Shown here: piece after piece, positions 8,671 to 19,906 of the stretch | Layout of the letters: each line of letters begins with the position of its first letter | How positions within the stretch are numbered: the stretch's first letter is position 1 | NCBI GenBank assembly: GCA_029237695.1 | Contig: CM055265.1 | Coordinates: 72,021,912 to 72,085,911 of the forward strand | DNA: 64,000 nt | DNA from: Conchocele bisecta | Taxonomy: Eukaryota; Mollusca; Bivalvia; Lucinida; Thyasiridae | Direction of reading: 5' to 3' | Program-made: the position numbers and the translations under genes | Notes under the pieces: model-generated | The model's database searches: none | What the model saw: the letters and a program-made list of their open reading frames with translations, nothing else | Told to the model about the DNA's origin: nothing

Positions 8671-10833
8671 GTGTATATGGAAAACATTTGAATCAAGATT
8701 AGCGCGGACGGTAGTGTATATGGAAAACATTTGTATCAAGATTAGCGCGGGCGGTAGTGTAAATGGCAAACATTTGCATCAAGATTAGCGCGGGCGGTAG
8801 TGTATATGGCAAACATTTGTATCAAGATTAGCGCGGACGGTAGTGTATATGGCAAACATTTGTATCAAGATTAGCGCGGGCGGTAGTGTATATGGCAAAC
8901 ATTTGTATCAAGATTAGCGCGGGCGGTAGTATATATGGCAAACATTTGTATCAAGATTAGCGCGGGCGGTAGCGTATATGGCAAACATTTGTATCAAGAT
9001 TAGCTCGGGCGGTAGTATGTATGGCAAACATTTGAATCAAGATTAGCGCGGGCGGTAGTGTATATGGCAAACATTTTGTATTCAAGATTAGCGCGGGCGG
9101 AATGTTAAATTATAAAACATTTGTGATCAAGATTAGCCGCGGGCGGTAGTGTATATGGCAAACATTTGTATCAAGATTAGCGCGGGCGGTAGTAATATGG
9201 GCATACATTTGTCAAGATTAACGCGGGGCGGTAGTGTATACTTTGTAATCAAGATTAGCGCGGGCGGTAGGTGTATATGGCAAACATTTGTATCAAGATT
9301 AGCCGCGGGCCGGTAGTTTATTATGGCAAACATTTTGAATCAAGATTAGCGCGGGGGCGGTAGTAAATTGGCAAACTTTGTATCAAGATAAGCGCGGGCG
9401 GTAGTGTATATGGCAAAACATTTGTCAAGATTAGCGCGGGCGGTAGTGCATATGGAAAACATTTGAATAAGATTAGCGCGGGCGGTGTTATGGCAAAACA
9501 TTTGTATCAAAGATTAGGCGCGGGCGGTAGTGTATATGGCAAAAACTTTGTATCAAGATTAGGGCGGGGGCGGTAGTGTATATGGCAAAACATTTGTATC
9601 AAGATTAGCGCGGGCGGAGGATATGGAAAACATTTGTATCAAGATTAGCACGGGCGGTAGTATATATGGAAAACATTTGTATCAAGATTAGATCGGGCGT
9701 TAGTGTATATGGAAAACATTTGTATGAAGATTAGCGCGGGCAGTAGTATATATGGCAAACATTTGTATCAAGATTAGCGCGGGCGGTAGTGTATATGGCA
9801 AACATTTGTATCAAGATTAGCGCGAGCGGTAGTGTATATGGCAAACATTTGTATCAAGATTAGCGCGGGCGATAGTGTATATGGCAAACATTTGAATCAA
9901 GATTAGCGCGGGCGGTAGTGTATATGGCAAACATTTGTATCAAGATTAGCACGGGCGGTAGTGTATATGGCAAACATTTGTATCAAGATTAGCGCGGGCG
10001 GTTTAGTATATATCAATTTGATCAAGATTGCGCGGGCGGTAGTATATATGGCAAACATTTGTATCAAGATTAGCGCGGGCGGTAGTATCTATGGCAAACA
10101 TTTGTATCAAGATTAGCGCGGGCGGTAGTGTATATGGCAAACATTTGTATGAAGATTAGCGCAGCGGTAGTGTATGGCAAACATGTATCAAGATTAGCGC
10201 GGGCGTAGGATATATGGAAAACATTTGTATCAAGATTAGCGCGGGCGGTAGTATATATGGAAAACATTTGTATCAAGATTAGATCGGGCGTTAGTGTATA
10301 TGGAAAACATTTGTATGAAGATAGCGCGGGCGGTAGATAGGCAAACTTTGTATCAAGATTAGCGCGGGCGGAGTGTATATGGCAACATTTGTATCAAGAT
10401 TAGCGCGGCGGTATGTATATGGCAAACATTTGGTATCAAGTTAGCGCGGGCGATAGTGTATAGGCAAACATTTGAATCTAAGATTAGCGAGGCGGTCGTG
10501 TATATGGCAAACATTTGTACAAGGTTAGCACGGGCAGGTATGTATATGGCAAACATATCAAGATTAGCGGGTAGTATATGGCATCTTTGTATGAAGATTA
10601 GCGCGGGCGGTAGTATATATGGCAAACATTTGTATCAATATTAGCGCGGGCGGTAGTATCTATGGCAAACATTTGTATCAAGATTAGCGCGGGCGGTAGT
10701 GTATATGGCAAACATTTGTATGAAGATTAGCGCGGACTGTAGTGTATATGGCAAACATTTGTATCAATATTAGCGTGGACGGTAGTGTATATGGCAAACA
10801 TTTGTATCAAGATTAACGCGGGCGATAGTGTAT
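8671..10833. repeat. 43-bp minisatellite, about 50 units, derived from the O terminus
   Basis: Seen: units of 43 bp that begin TATATGGCAAACATTTG, continue TATCAAGATT and end AGCGCGGGCGGTAGTG. The unit end equals the O element's terminal repeat. Most units are near-identical (8720-9060, 9750-10140, 10600-10830); others (about 9060-9600 and 10140-10580) carry many 1-bp indels. Open frames along it are repeat translations. Inferred: expansion seeded by O's right end. Confidence 0.95.
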
Positions 10834-11188
10834 GCACTCGTGATCGGGATAGAGCACGGCGGGGTCTCGTTTCTGAGCCACCTGTTGCTCTGCATTGTCG
10901 TTAACTGATCCCCACACGCTGCTTTAACTCTTATCCACGGCTGACATTTCCTTTTCATTCACTTCATCTACAATTTCATATCGTAACATCGGTTAAATAA
11001 TATATTGCGTGTGATGGCAGAATTGAGCGAAAAGCGTATCCGATCGGTGTTGCATGGTTTGATCCTGGGCCCAGCCCTTATTTGGTGTTGGATTTGCAAG
11101 ATCCGCAAGATCCAAGACCGATTAGGGGCTGGACCCTGATACCAAACAGTCATTGCTGCTAACCAAACATGGCATTGGCTGAGCAGAT
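10834..11188. other. No feature recognised
   Basis: About 350 bp between the 43-bp array and an H copy. Contains a short duplication-like phrase (GATTTGCAAGATCCGCAAGA); nothing else supported. Confidence 0.4.
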
Positions 11189-11191
11189 CAG

Positions 11192-11425
11192 AGGCCCGTT
11201 TCACTAAATTTAGTACGACTAAAATGTTGGTAAATGCAAATTTAGGATCATCTGGAAATTTCAGATGAAGGATTTACATTTATTGAGCATAGGCTGCAGC
11301 CTATGCTCAATAAATGTAAATCCAATACTTGTTTACAAGAAAACATCGTCAATGTGAAATTTACAGACTATCATAATTTTGCACATACGAACATTTTAGT
11401 CGTACGAAGTTTAGTGAAACGGCCC
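11192..11425. mobile_element. Family H MITE, copy 3
   Basis: Seen: ends AGGCCCGTTTCACTAAA / TTTAGTGAAACGGCCC, flanked by CAG (11189-11191, 11426-11428). Central foldback ATTTATTGAGCATAGGCTGC. Confidence 0.85.
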
Positions 11426-11486
11426 CAGGAACTTCTCTGATCAAATCGCATCAGGTGTGTCGAGTTTCACCAACGATACGTGCCAG

Positions 11487-11725
11487 GGGCCCGTTTCACT
11501 AAACTTCTTACGACTAAAATGTTCGTAAGTGCAAATTTAAGATCGTCTGCAAATTTCAATTTATGGATTTACATTTATTGAGCATAGGCTGCATATGCAG
11601 CCTATGCTCATTAATGTAAATCAAATAATTATTTACAAGAAAACAATGTTAATGCGAAATTTGCAGACTATCATAATTTTGCACTTACGAACATTTTAGT
11701 CGTACGAAGTTTAGTGAAACGGCCC
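11487..11725. mobile_element. Family H MITE, copy 4
   Basis: Seen: ends GGGCCCGTTTCACTAAAC / GTTTAGTGAAACGGCCC. Left flank CAG, right flank CAA, so the presumed 3-bp duplication has one mismatch. Same orientation-symmetric core as other H copies, 60 bp from copy 3. Confidence 0.8.
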
Positions 11726-11814
11726 CAAGTTACAGTGGTGTAGGCCTATACATTTTTTTTTCTACGAACTTAATTTTTTTTTTTTTGAAACACCATAAGT
11801 TTTGTTCCCAAGAA

Positions 11815-11990
11815 CATGGGCGATATCTCATGAAACATATTGACACAATTTACGATATTTTCTATAATTAACGTCGAAAGCTGATGAAATTTGCATAGCA
11901 AATGCGTAATTCTATGCCGCATTTACTATGCAAATTTCATCATCTTTCCACGTAATTTACAGTTTATTCATGAAAAATCGCATACTTGTT
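11815..11990. mobile_element. Family Y palindromic element, copy 2 (uninterrupted)
   Basis: Seen: ATATCTCATGAAACATATTG on the left mirrors TTTATTCATGAAAAATCG on the right; the inner hairpin GATGAAATTTGCATAG...CTATGCAAATTTCATC is almost perfect around GCGTAATTCTATGC. Provides the uninterrupted form for the split copy at 5.3-5.9 kb. Related fragment at 49.16 kb. Confidence 0.6.
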
Positions 11991-12248
11991 CTCATGTACA
12001 AAACACATGGCGTGTCTCATTTAAGGGTTGGCATTGGCTCAAGTAACATTCCATACCCGGGTTTTTCTCCACTGAATAAGCGACTTCCGTATTTATTCAA
12101 ATGTATTACTTTTATCTAATTATGTGGCTTTGTGGTTTCGTAACGGCCGATTGTTTGCGTGTACATGTATTATATAATCTGCTGATTCTGATCAACTTCA
12201 TCCATGAGACACCATGCAACGTTACAATAGCACCACTCCTACCTACGG

Positions 12249-12799
12249 TCTGTTTCACGAAACCTGCCCAAATTTGACGGCTATATAAACAATGCAAAAA
12301 CTGTCTTTTTTTTTTATAATATTAAATTAAAGCAAAATTTAAGAATCAGCCTCCTTTTTATTTTGTGAAACTTGGTCCAATATTGATTTTATTGCGAAAA
12401 GAATGTTCCCCATGTTAAATCCCCATAGCCATCTTCACAGAGTGAAGATGTCTATGGGGATTTAACATGGGGAAAATTTTCGAATTTCCGAAATACTGGA
12501 CCGATTTTCAAAATCTAACTCTTGTTTTCTTAGTTGTATCATTTCCAAACTATCTAGCCATGTTTCGGAGTCAATTTCCAATTTTCTTTGGCTCCTCCCC
12601 CAGCTCCTCCACCTCATTTTCCCCCATGTCAAATTAACATAGACAAACCAATTTATTTTTCGTAATATAATCAATATTTGACAAAATTTTACGAAATAAA
12701 AAGAAGGCTCGTTCTTATATTTTGATAAAATTTAATAATGTCGAAATAAATTACATTGTTTATATGGCCGTAAAGTTTGGGAAGGTTTCGTGAAACAGA
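12249..12799. mobile_element. Family I element with long terminal inverted repeats
   Basis: Seen: TCTGTTTCACGAAACCTGCC and its inverse GGTTTCGTGAAACAGA as ends, subterminal GGCTATATAAACAATG / CATTGTTTATATGGCC, and a central palindrome CCCATGTTAAATCCCCATAG with inverse (about 12408-12472). The interior shares sentences with family J (TTTCAAAATCTAAC, AACTATCTAGCC, TTTCGGAGTCAATTTCCAA). Inferred: J-related, non-autonomous DNA element, ~550 bp. Confidence 0.75.
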
Positions 12800-12884
12800 C
12801 AGTAACTAACGATGATTTTGATACAGAGACCTAATATTTCCGATGTTCGCGCTCCGAGTACGCTCTTTGTCGCATCGTAATGCA

Positions 12885-13150
12885 TATGGAGCCCCGCAGG
12901 GGACGTAGAATTTTTTTTTTTATTAATTCGCTCCTACGAAATAACAATTCCCTCAATTTAACAATTCGTTCCCACGAATTAACAATTCTTTCCCTTAATT
13001 TAGCAATTCGTTCCCTTAATTTAACAATTCGTTCCCACGAAATAACAATTCGTTCCCACGGGAACGAATTGTTAATTCGTGGGAACGAATTGTTATATCG
13101 TGGTAACGAATTAATAAAAAAAAAGTCCATGTCCACTGCGGGGCTCCGTA
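12885..13150. mobile_element. Family F element, copy 2 (short)
   Basis: Seen: ends TATGGAGCCCCGCAGGGGAC / GCGGGGCTCCGTA; left arm of TTCGTTCCC units, then the centre CCCACGGG, then only two units inverted. At 266 bp it is the shortest copy, with unequal arms. The 6-bp flanks do not match (AATGCA vs CATTCC), unlike the other four copies. Confidence 0.8.
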
Positions 13151-13277
13151 CATTCCAAAACAATTGCATTGTGACATATTTCTGCAATCTCCATAACGTG
13201 ATAGGATAATCGTCTCAGCACGCCTTATACGTCGTATCAACTGGATAATTATCGCGTCAAGAAGACTTACTAAATAC

Positions 13278-13585
13278 CAGTAGCCGATTTCATCAAAGGT
13301 GCTAAGCATACTATCTAGCGAAGTATACTTTGAGGGAGTAATTATTTACTTTTCCCGAAATGCTTGATTTCATATATAACTAACGACTGCATATATTTGA
13401 TGATTAAAAATGTGCAGAATTATTATACTGAATTTATTACATTATCACAGCCAAAATGGCTGTGATAATGTAATAAATTCAGTATAATAAAAATGAATAC
13501 ATTTATTCTTAAATTGAACATTTCTCCATTAAAGTATACTTTGCTAGATAAGTATACTTTTCCATGTTGGTGAACTAGGCTACTG
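13278..13585. mobile_element. Family L element, copy 2
   Basis: Seen: CAGTAGCCGATTTCATC and inverse GTGAACTAGGCTACTG as ends, subterminal AAGTATACTT motifs, central palindrome around ATCACAGCCAAAATGGCTGT. Confidence 0.8.
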
Positions 13586-13879
13586 ATAAGTTGGACCAGA
13601 TAACTAACATGAAATATCTTCAAGCACGTGACAGTCATAGCGATTTTAGTGACGTCGCATTTTCTATTTCAATAATCTCGTCTCGGCTAGTTAGTAAGTC
13701 ATCTCGACTTCTAACTGGCTAAGACGATATTTAATACTTCAAGTCAACATACTGTCTTATGTCAAGAATAAATGTAGAAATTATTAAAGAAAATCTTGCG
13801 AAAAGTAAGTAAGAAGTATCACGAGATTTCGTGCTAATTATCTTGTCCCATAATTATAATGTCCCATGTCTCATGCAAT

Positions 13880-14048
13880 TAGTCAACGATGTTTTCGTTG
13901 GTTTAAACGTGACACGTTCGTTTAAACCAACTAAACAATCTTTTTCTAGTAAGAAGAGACACGAAAACGACAGGAAAATGATGGGCAAGCATTCGTTTGT
14001 GGAACAAGGAAATCGCACGGGCTGTACTGTGTTCACAAACGATGTCGG
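13880..14048. repeat. Family M region with GGTTTAAACGTGACACG palindrome
   Basis: Seen: CGTTGGTTTAAACGTGACACG followed by inverse CGTTTAAACCAAC (about 13898-13932), then GAAGAGACACGAAAACG and AGCATTCGTTTGTGGAAC, phrases shared with 51.7, 53.1 and 57.8 kb. Ends not resolved. The mirrored 66- and 77-codon open frames are translations of the palindrome. Confidence 0.5.
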
Positions 14049-14058
14049 GGCCAATTTC

Positions 14059-14461
14059 TGTTGAGCCCCGCAGGGGATTTTCTTTTTTTCATTAATTCGT
14101 TCTCACGAAATAACAATTCATTCCCTCAATTTAACAATTCGTTCCCTCGAATTAACAATTCGTTACAATTCGTTCCCACGATATAGCAATTCGTTCCCTC
14201 GAATTAACAATTCGTTCCCACGAAATGACAATTCGTTCCCTCAATTTAACAATTCGTTCCCTCGAATTAACAATTCGTTCCCACGATATAACAATTCGTT
14301 CCCACGAATTAGCAATTCGTTCCCGTGGGAACGAATTGTTATTTCGTGGGAACGAATTGTTTAATTCAGGGAACGAATTGTTAATTCATGGGAACGAATT
14401 GTTAAATTGAGGGAACGAATTAACAACAAAATTAATTCTACGTCCCCTGCGGGGCTCCGTA
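14059..14461. mobile_element. Family F element, copy 3
   Basis: Seen: left end TGTTGAGCCCCGCAGGGG (two changes from TACGGAG), right end GCGGGGCTCCGTA, flanked by a perfect AATTTC duplication (14053-14058, 14462-14467). The left arm carries ~11 units in the variant order A-C-E-(partial)-D-E-A-C-E-D-B (A=ACGAAAT, C=TCAATTT, E=TCGAATT, D=ACGATAT, B=ACGAATT after TTCGTTCCC), matching the copy at 62.7 kb. Centre CCCGTGGG. Confidence 0.85.
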
Positions 14462-14695
14462 AATTTCACACATTTCATCCTGTGAGTTCCAGCAATATCT
14501 CCCCGCCTTATCTGATACAATGCTGAAATTAGTGGTTATCACTTGAAAGAAAATGTCCATTTTTGTCTGTGTCTGGAGAAAAGGGGCTTATGGGGTTTGC
14601 GTTTGTGTAGACCACGTGCTTTGAATTGAATAACATCAACTTACGTCGGTGCAAGGAGGCGGTTTCTTTCGCATATGCTGTGGCAATGCTGATGC

Positions 14696-14872
14696 GTGGC
14701 TGTGACTGGAAAAATGGGGCTTATGGGTGTTGCAACCAGTGTCGATCCAGATCAGCCCGTGCATCCGCATAGTCTGACACCCGGCTTGCTTCTAACAAGC
14801 AGTATATGTGTGCTATGCGATCAGGAGCTGGTCATAAATACCATTAACTCCATTTCTCCAGTCACAGCCACA
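14696..14872. mobile_element. Family N element, copy 2
   Basis: Seen: GTGGCTGTGACTGGAAAAAT at the left and TTTCTCCAGTCACAGCCAC at the right; interior GACCAGTGTCGATCCAGATC, TCTAACAAGCAGTATA. Shorter than the ~230 bp copies because the second GATCAGGATCTGCAC segment is missing. Confidence 0.75.
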
Positions 14873-14949
14873 TATACGATGATTGGGTAACTGATCAGGG
14901 ACATAACTGGTGGAAACCTATTGTTCCTGTTTGCTGTGACGGGCGGCAT

Positions 14950-15202
14950 TTAATCAACCCTTTCACCCCTAAGTAAGTGGAATGGAATTTGATACGTTCA
15001 TTTTGCAACCAATCCGATGGTCATAAAATGATTTTTCGGACGAGTCCATTTATGAAAAGAGTGTGTTTCTGTTCTAAAAAAATATGAAAATTACTTGCAA
15101 AAAGTGCAGGTCCTGATGAGACGGCTCGTCACGAGCCGGCTCATCTGGATCTACACATTTTGCAAATACCACTATACAGGCCTGTGGTGTTGAAAGGGTT
15201 AA
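14950..15202. mobile_element. Family K MITE, copy 2
   Basis: Seen: CAACCCTTTCACCCCTAAG at the left, TTGAAAGGGTTAA at the right, TTAA at both edges, central palindrome CAGGTCCTGATGAGACGGC. Reverse orientation relative to copy 1. Confidence 0.75.
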
Positions 15203-15266
15203 GTACAGCAGGAGCTACACCGGCCACAATTGCCATATGCCCAATTTCTCCAGTCGCAGCCACAAA
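15203..15266. mobile_element. Family N element, fragment
   Basis: Seen: the right third of N only (CAGGAGCTACACCGGCCACA ... TTTCTCCAGTCGCAGCCACA), abutting the K copy. Inferred: truncated, possibly by the K insertion. Confidence 0.6.
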
Positions 15267-15573
15267 TTAGCTGTTATCCGTTGAAATGAAAATGTCCATT
15301 TCGGTGACCATTGTTGAAATGGGCATGTCTGTGAGGGCTTTCCGTGTCCACAGGGGCGCGATTCCAATTTGAGATCCAGTTATGATAAGGTGGTGAAAGT
15401 GGTCAGTCAGCCCCAGTAGATGGCCGGAGAGATAGTGGACAGTTAGGTTGACCAGTTATTGACTGGCTTACAATAACGGAGAAAATGGCGACGGGGAAAT
15501 AGGCATCAGTCAACCGCTTTTGCGATGATCGCCATTGTTTAAGTTCATATACTGGTATATCCTAGAATATGCA
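15267..15573. other. No feature recognised
   Basis: About 300 bp with no supported repeat or gene. Confidence 0.4.
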
Positions 15574-16010
15574 TTAAATGTGCATGCCCACTCAGTAGGC
15601 ACAACATGTTCTTTATAGGAATTAAATAAGTGTATAAATGTGGCACTGATCCACCAGTTCTAAAAATTACGAGTGCCCTCTATACAGATATAATCATTTA
15701 CAAATATTTATTTTACTCATAGTGACGCGCGGTGGTATCAGGCTATTTTCATATGCAAATTAGGCATGATATTTTTTAATTATTCATGCTAATTAAATGC
15801 GTCCCCTAAAAAAATAATACTTTCAACAGATTATAAAATATGATCATTGCACATCAAAAGATAAATACAGATAATAAATATTAGTGTCCGTTAACATTTG
15901 AAGGAAGCCCCTGATATCAGTGTGGACATTTACAGATATAAAATGTAGAATAATGCCAATCATTGCGTGGGGTAACGGTGAATGAATGTTTCTTTTGCCA
16001 GAAAATGTCT
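15574..16010. mobile_element. Family D element, copy 2 (right end lost)
   Basis: Seen: TTAAATGTGCATGCCCACTC then the same interior as the 1.3 kb copy (TTCTTTATAGGAATTAAATA, TTAGGCATGATATTTTTTAA, GGGGTAACGGTGAATGAATG). Similarity stops near 16010; the inverse TGAGTGGGCATGTACC is absent. Extra TCATAGTGACGCGCGG not in copy 1. Confidence 0.65.
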
Positions 16011-16191
16011 CAGATGATGTCTCTGATATAAAACACATTGTGTGTCTACCAAATGTGCACGGTTTCTCAGTTTCTCAGTCTCATACAATATATGTGGCTT
16101 AGCTTTTTGCACATATATCAAGTAATCGCACGTTTTATTTGATGAAATTACCAAGAATTGCGTTATATTCAAGTAAATGCGTTCGGAAACC

Positions 16192-16260
16192 TAACCCGAA
16201 TGTTCTGTCTGTAACGCAGGGCGAAAGTCGCCCTGCGTTACAGACAGAAAATTCGGGTTA
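16192..16260. repeat. 69-bp near-perfect palindrome
   Basis: Seen: TAACCCGAATGTTCTGTCTG-TAACGCAGGGCGA, a 3-base AAG centre, then the inverse. I do not see it elsewhere in the window. Possible minimal MITE or cruciform; no target duplication evident. Confidence 0.8.
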
Positions 16261-17994
16261 TCGGAAACCGTGATATACAAGGGGGATAATTTGGTTGGGT
16301 TTTGCATTTTCACTATACATGTACGAATAAGAAAAACTTGTTAAATCCCTTCATGTTTTGGTGTAATGATCATACACTACCATATTTAGGAAGAAATGTT
16401 CGTTATTGACGCTAGTGTAATTAATTTAAATTAATTAAATTAGTGACCATCGATTTCAAAACATGCCCATCCCAAATTACGACTGATATTATAGCTACAG
16501 TTTGGTTCAGTACGACAGTAGTACGATACAAATCTACACTCCTTGTACGATCACGATTTGCCTGGTTTGGCTCTCAGGTATGTTTTTATCTTTGACTCTT
16601 TTGTGTTACCTGGGAGTTGAATTGGGTTATTGCCCGTTATAAAAGTAGTAACATTATTACTGATCCTACTGCTTTTGGGAAGGGGCCAAGTGATTCTGGT
16701 GTGGCGAGGACCTGGCATCAGATCAGGATTATTCTGATTTCAGGGCTGAATATATAGTTTTTTATTGTAAATATTCAGTTCTGATTTTGGGATTTACCCT
16801 TCATTTGTACATGTACTTGAACATGTACTTGTACAGGTAATATATGGAATTTAGTACTAAATCCATTGACCCGGCCTTAAATAAGTTAGCTGTTGATAGA
16901 CCGTTAAAGCCCAACAAAAAGATAATAACATACAAACCAATCTACAATTAAACTAGTCTTTCTTAATATGTTTCACCACTTTCTCAGCATATCCGAAACC
17001 CAGTGCCTTGTACAGACACGTTAAGGTTCCGTTCTATACCTGATCATCTCGTGATTCAAAGATACTTACTTCGTAAATGTGATGGAATAATATATAACAT
17101 ATATGTGAACACTGCCTCGTTACTGTATCCTATACAGCACATGTAGTGGCCAAGTCGGCCATCTTCGTGTGTTCCAGCCATCAGCCAGTTTCAACTGTTT
17201 TGCCGTTTGACAAAGAACGCAAAATGTGAAGTACATGTAGAACTTATGATATACTGTAGCTAATCACATGTAGAATAACCAGAAAAACGGACTTCTATCA
17301 ATTGCTGACACCAAACTGTAAAATATGTCAGTTTTCTGGACAGGTGTGTGCCTGTGTTTTTAACAACATGATCACCATATAAATAGCCTCATACACAGAA
17401 AATCGCACAGTGTGTCACTTTTACCTGGCCAACCACACAACACATACCATATATACCAACTACTGCGATATGTTATTAGTGATCAAATCCAGTGTCATGT
17501 AAGCAGTTAGCTGAGTGTATTGTCCCTGGTGTCTACTCACATACTATGTGAGTAAATATGGCTTTACTTATGGGTAATGTACATTTTTATGGGTAATGTA
17601 CATTTTATGTTAAACTTTATTTTAAGATTGATGGGAGAAATGCTCAGATATCTCGTTGTATAGTTTGTTGGTGTAATATTTATAGCACGCTGTTGTCATA
17701 TTTGTTAATGATGTATTGTAAGAAATGTTATTAGGTTTATGTCATATTATTTGCTGTATAAACTGTACGATGGTTTGTGCATACAATGATGGTAACGATG
17801 GCAACTCAATGTACCATATAGTATACAGTAACAAGACAATATTCGCATATATTATATTCATATATCACATCACTCTTATGAAGCAACTATCATTGAAGCC
17901 ACGGAGTTTACATAGATGCAAGTTTACCACCAGTTGGAGTCTGAATTTAAATGCCGTAAAACACAGGAAAGTGCATTTCGAAGAGCTCAAAAAT
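16261..17994. other. Low-repeat stretch, nothing recognised
   Basis: About 1.7 kb. The only local structure I see is a short direct duplication of TTATGGGTAATGTACATTT at about 17568-17606. The longest open frame (94 codons, plus strand, 17725-18009) has no recognisable motif and ends in the next palindrome. Possible host single-copy sequence. Confidence 0.5.
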
Positions 17995-18088
17995 AGTTGC
18001 GAACGGTAACTCTTGCAATTACTCCCGTACCGTCCGTAGCTAGCTACGGACGGTACGGGAGTAGATTGCAAGAGTTACCTTCGCAACT
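17995..18088. repeat. 94-bp palindrome
   Basis: Seen: AGTTGCGAACGGTAACTCTT-GCAATTACTCCCGTACCGTC arm and its inverse around GTAGCTAGCTAC, with three or four mismatches. Not seen elsewhere in the window. Confidence 0.85.
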
Positions 18089-18390
18089 AGACAACCCCCG
18101 TTCCCCAAATGCTGGATCCGCCCCTGCTTAACTTGGCATAACGGACCCGAATGCAAATAAAGGCAATCGTTGATGGCCTCATAAATGAGCATGGATGCCA
18201 ACCACTTTAACACGAAGGTTCGAGTTTTGTTACTATTTTTACGCAGCATATGGGCATGATTAACACGATGATGTAATAACACAGTTAGATCACGTTCGTC
18301 CGCATGTACGAGGAGATAATCCACTCGCTAAAGCTCGCGTTAGCCCATTAAAGATCGCCTCGTACCTGCGGATGAGGCGTGATTTAACTA

Positions 18391-18599
18391 CGGCTGAACC
18401 TCTCTAAACCTGACACCAAGTAAATGTCTGTGATCTTATTTTGTATGAGTTCCTTGGTCATTTATCTCAGGTAATACTGTCCGTTCATGATCGCATAGCA
18501 CACACTTATGGCTCGGAATGATCAGATGTCTGATTTACAGTGAAACCTCTCTAACCCGGAGGGACCTCCCATGGTGTCCGGTTTAGAGAGGCGTCACTG
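18391..18599. mobile_element. Family P MITE, copy 2 (pogo/Tc1-like signature)
   Basis: Seen: GAACCTCTCTAAACCTGACA at the left, GTCCGGTTTAGAGAGG...CACTG at the right with TA beside it (18600-18601). The right ~65 bp is itself a hairpin (CAGTGAAACCTCTCTAACC and inverse). Known: pogo-class elements commonly begin CAGT and duplicate TA. Left TA-CAGT is mutated to TACGGCT. Confidence 0.7.
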
Positions 18600-18601
18600 T
18601 A

Positions 18602-18970
18602 TTATAAGCAACGATATGAAATAGCATAGTTCAGAGGGTTTAACACATAAATTCTACAAACAGAATACCCACGTGTTGATATACCGTACCTGACATCCAT
18701 CGAGGTGGTCCGATGAGCATGTTGGGTCGAGACAGTCAGACTCCCAGCTCGTAATACCATGCATGTCAGGCTCGACCCTCGCAAATTCACACCATCTTTT
18801 CTCAACTAACCGTAACATGCGTCAAGAAAAGTAATTTTATCTGATTACGTGTAATGGTTTTATTGGCATATGTTTTCTCGCTCCCCGTGCAGCGTCGGGC
18901 AGATACGCCTCGATGCGTGTACGGGGTTACTGCAGTGTTGGGAACCGTGCGTGTAAACAGAACAACAAGC
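18602..18970. other. No feature recognised
   Basis: About 370 bp; short open frames on both strands, none recognisable. Confidence 0.4.
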
Positions 18971-18971
18971 G

Positions 18972-19145
18972 AATACACTATTACCTGCGCTAATCTTGCC
19001 ATTATTTGTCAATATCTTTATTTAAAAATAAAATTGTATCTGAAGCCAAGCGGCTTGATTGGCTGAGCCTGAGCTGTGCTACAGCTCAGACTCAGACAAT
19101 CAAATTGCTTGATAGCGAGTTGGCATTTGCAGAAAGCGCTTTGTA
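18972..19145. mobile_element. Family O element, copy 2
   Basis: Seen: TACACTATTACCTGCGCTAA, TCTTGCCATTATTTG, then the palindrome CTTGATTGGCTGAGCCTGAG around GCTGTGCTACAGC and GATAGCGAGTTGGCATTTGC. The right end is lost near the A copy that follows. Confidence 0.7.
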
Positions 19146-19169
19146 TGTGTATACTTTGTTGTGAGTAGC

Positions 19170-19493
19170 CTTATAATTCCAGCACACAAATATTTACACA
19201 ATTCCCTAACATTTGATTGGCCCGTAGCAAGTCTCTGTCCAAAATGTATATCCCAGTAAACTCCCACGCCGAACTACTTTCCGTAACCGTGAGGCGCAGT
19301 TAAAATAATTATTAAGAAAACGGAAAATAAACACATTTTCTTGATGAATTTATTTCAAATGCTGGAATTATAAGGAATGAATGGCATTTTTGTTGAATTT
19401 ATCTGGGATTTATCCGGAAGGCCTCGTCCAGTATTCCCGCGACTTTTCCAAGTTTATACCCCGATAAATTCCACAAAAAGGCCATTCATTCCT
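19170..19493. mobile_element. Family A composite element, copy 2
   Basis: Seen: TATAATTCCAGCACACAAAT ... AATGCTGGAATTATA block (19170-19372) followed by AGGAATGAATGGC ... GGCCATTCATTCCT hairpin (19374-19493) with a very short loop around GGAAGGCCTCGTCC. The loop is shorter than in the 32 and 39 kb copies. Confidence 0.75.
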
Positions 19494-19496
19494 ATA

Positions 19497-19675
19497 TTGT
19501 ACACCATTGCCTGCGCTAATCTTGCCAACATTTGCCAATGTCTTTATTTCCAAATACATATAGTTTGTACTTGAAACCAAACAGCTTGATTGACAGAGCA
19601 TGAGCAGTGGTACAGCTCAGACTCATACAATCAAGTTGTTTGATTGCGAGTCGGCGTTGCTAATAGAAGTTCAGT
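19497..19675. mobile_element. Family O element, copy 3
   Basis: Seen: TTGTACACCATTGCCTGCGC then TAATCTTGCCAACATTTG, CAGCTTGATTGACAGAGC palindrome and TGATTGCGAGTCGGCG. Directly followed by another O segment, so two partial O copies lie in tandem. Confidence 0.65.
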
Positions 19676-19826
19676 AACGTACTTGAAACCAAGCAGCTTG
19701 ATTGTTTGAGCCTGAGCTGTGCTACAGCTCAAGCTCATACAATCAAATTGCTGGATAGCGAGTTGGCATTGCCGAGCAGAAGATTTGATAATCTGGGCAA
19801 CGCTAACGCAGGCGGTTGTGTAAATG
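19676..19826. mobile_element. Family O element, copy 4 (immediately before the 46-bp array)
   Basis: Seen: CCAAGCAGCTTGATTGTTTG palindrome, GATAATCTGGGCAACGCTAA and the O terminus CGCAGGCGGTTGTGTA. It ends about 80 bp before the 46-bp minisatellite. Confidence 0.65.
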
Positions 19827-19906
19827 TGTATCTTGGTTTATTGGGGTGTCCTAGATTGCTATCTGATCGTGATTTCAAATGGTGCGTCTGGTAATTCCCT
19901 GTACAT

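Noticed and set aside
8671..10833. CRISPR-like repeat array
   Set aside because: Repeats are directly tandem without unique spacers, there are no cas-like genes, and the context is eukaryotic. The same applies to the 41-, 46-, 149- and 158-bp arrays.
12831..13309. Open frames of 97-118 codons on both strands
   Set aside because: Same explanation: F copy 2, with its inverted halves giving mirror-image frames.
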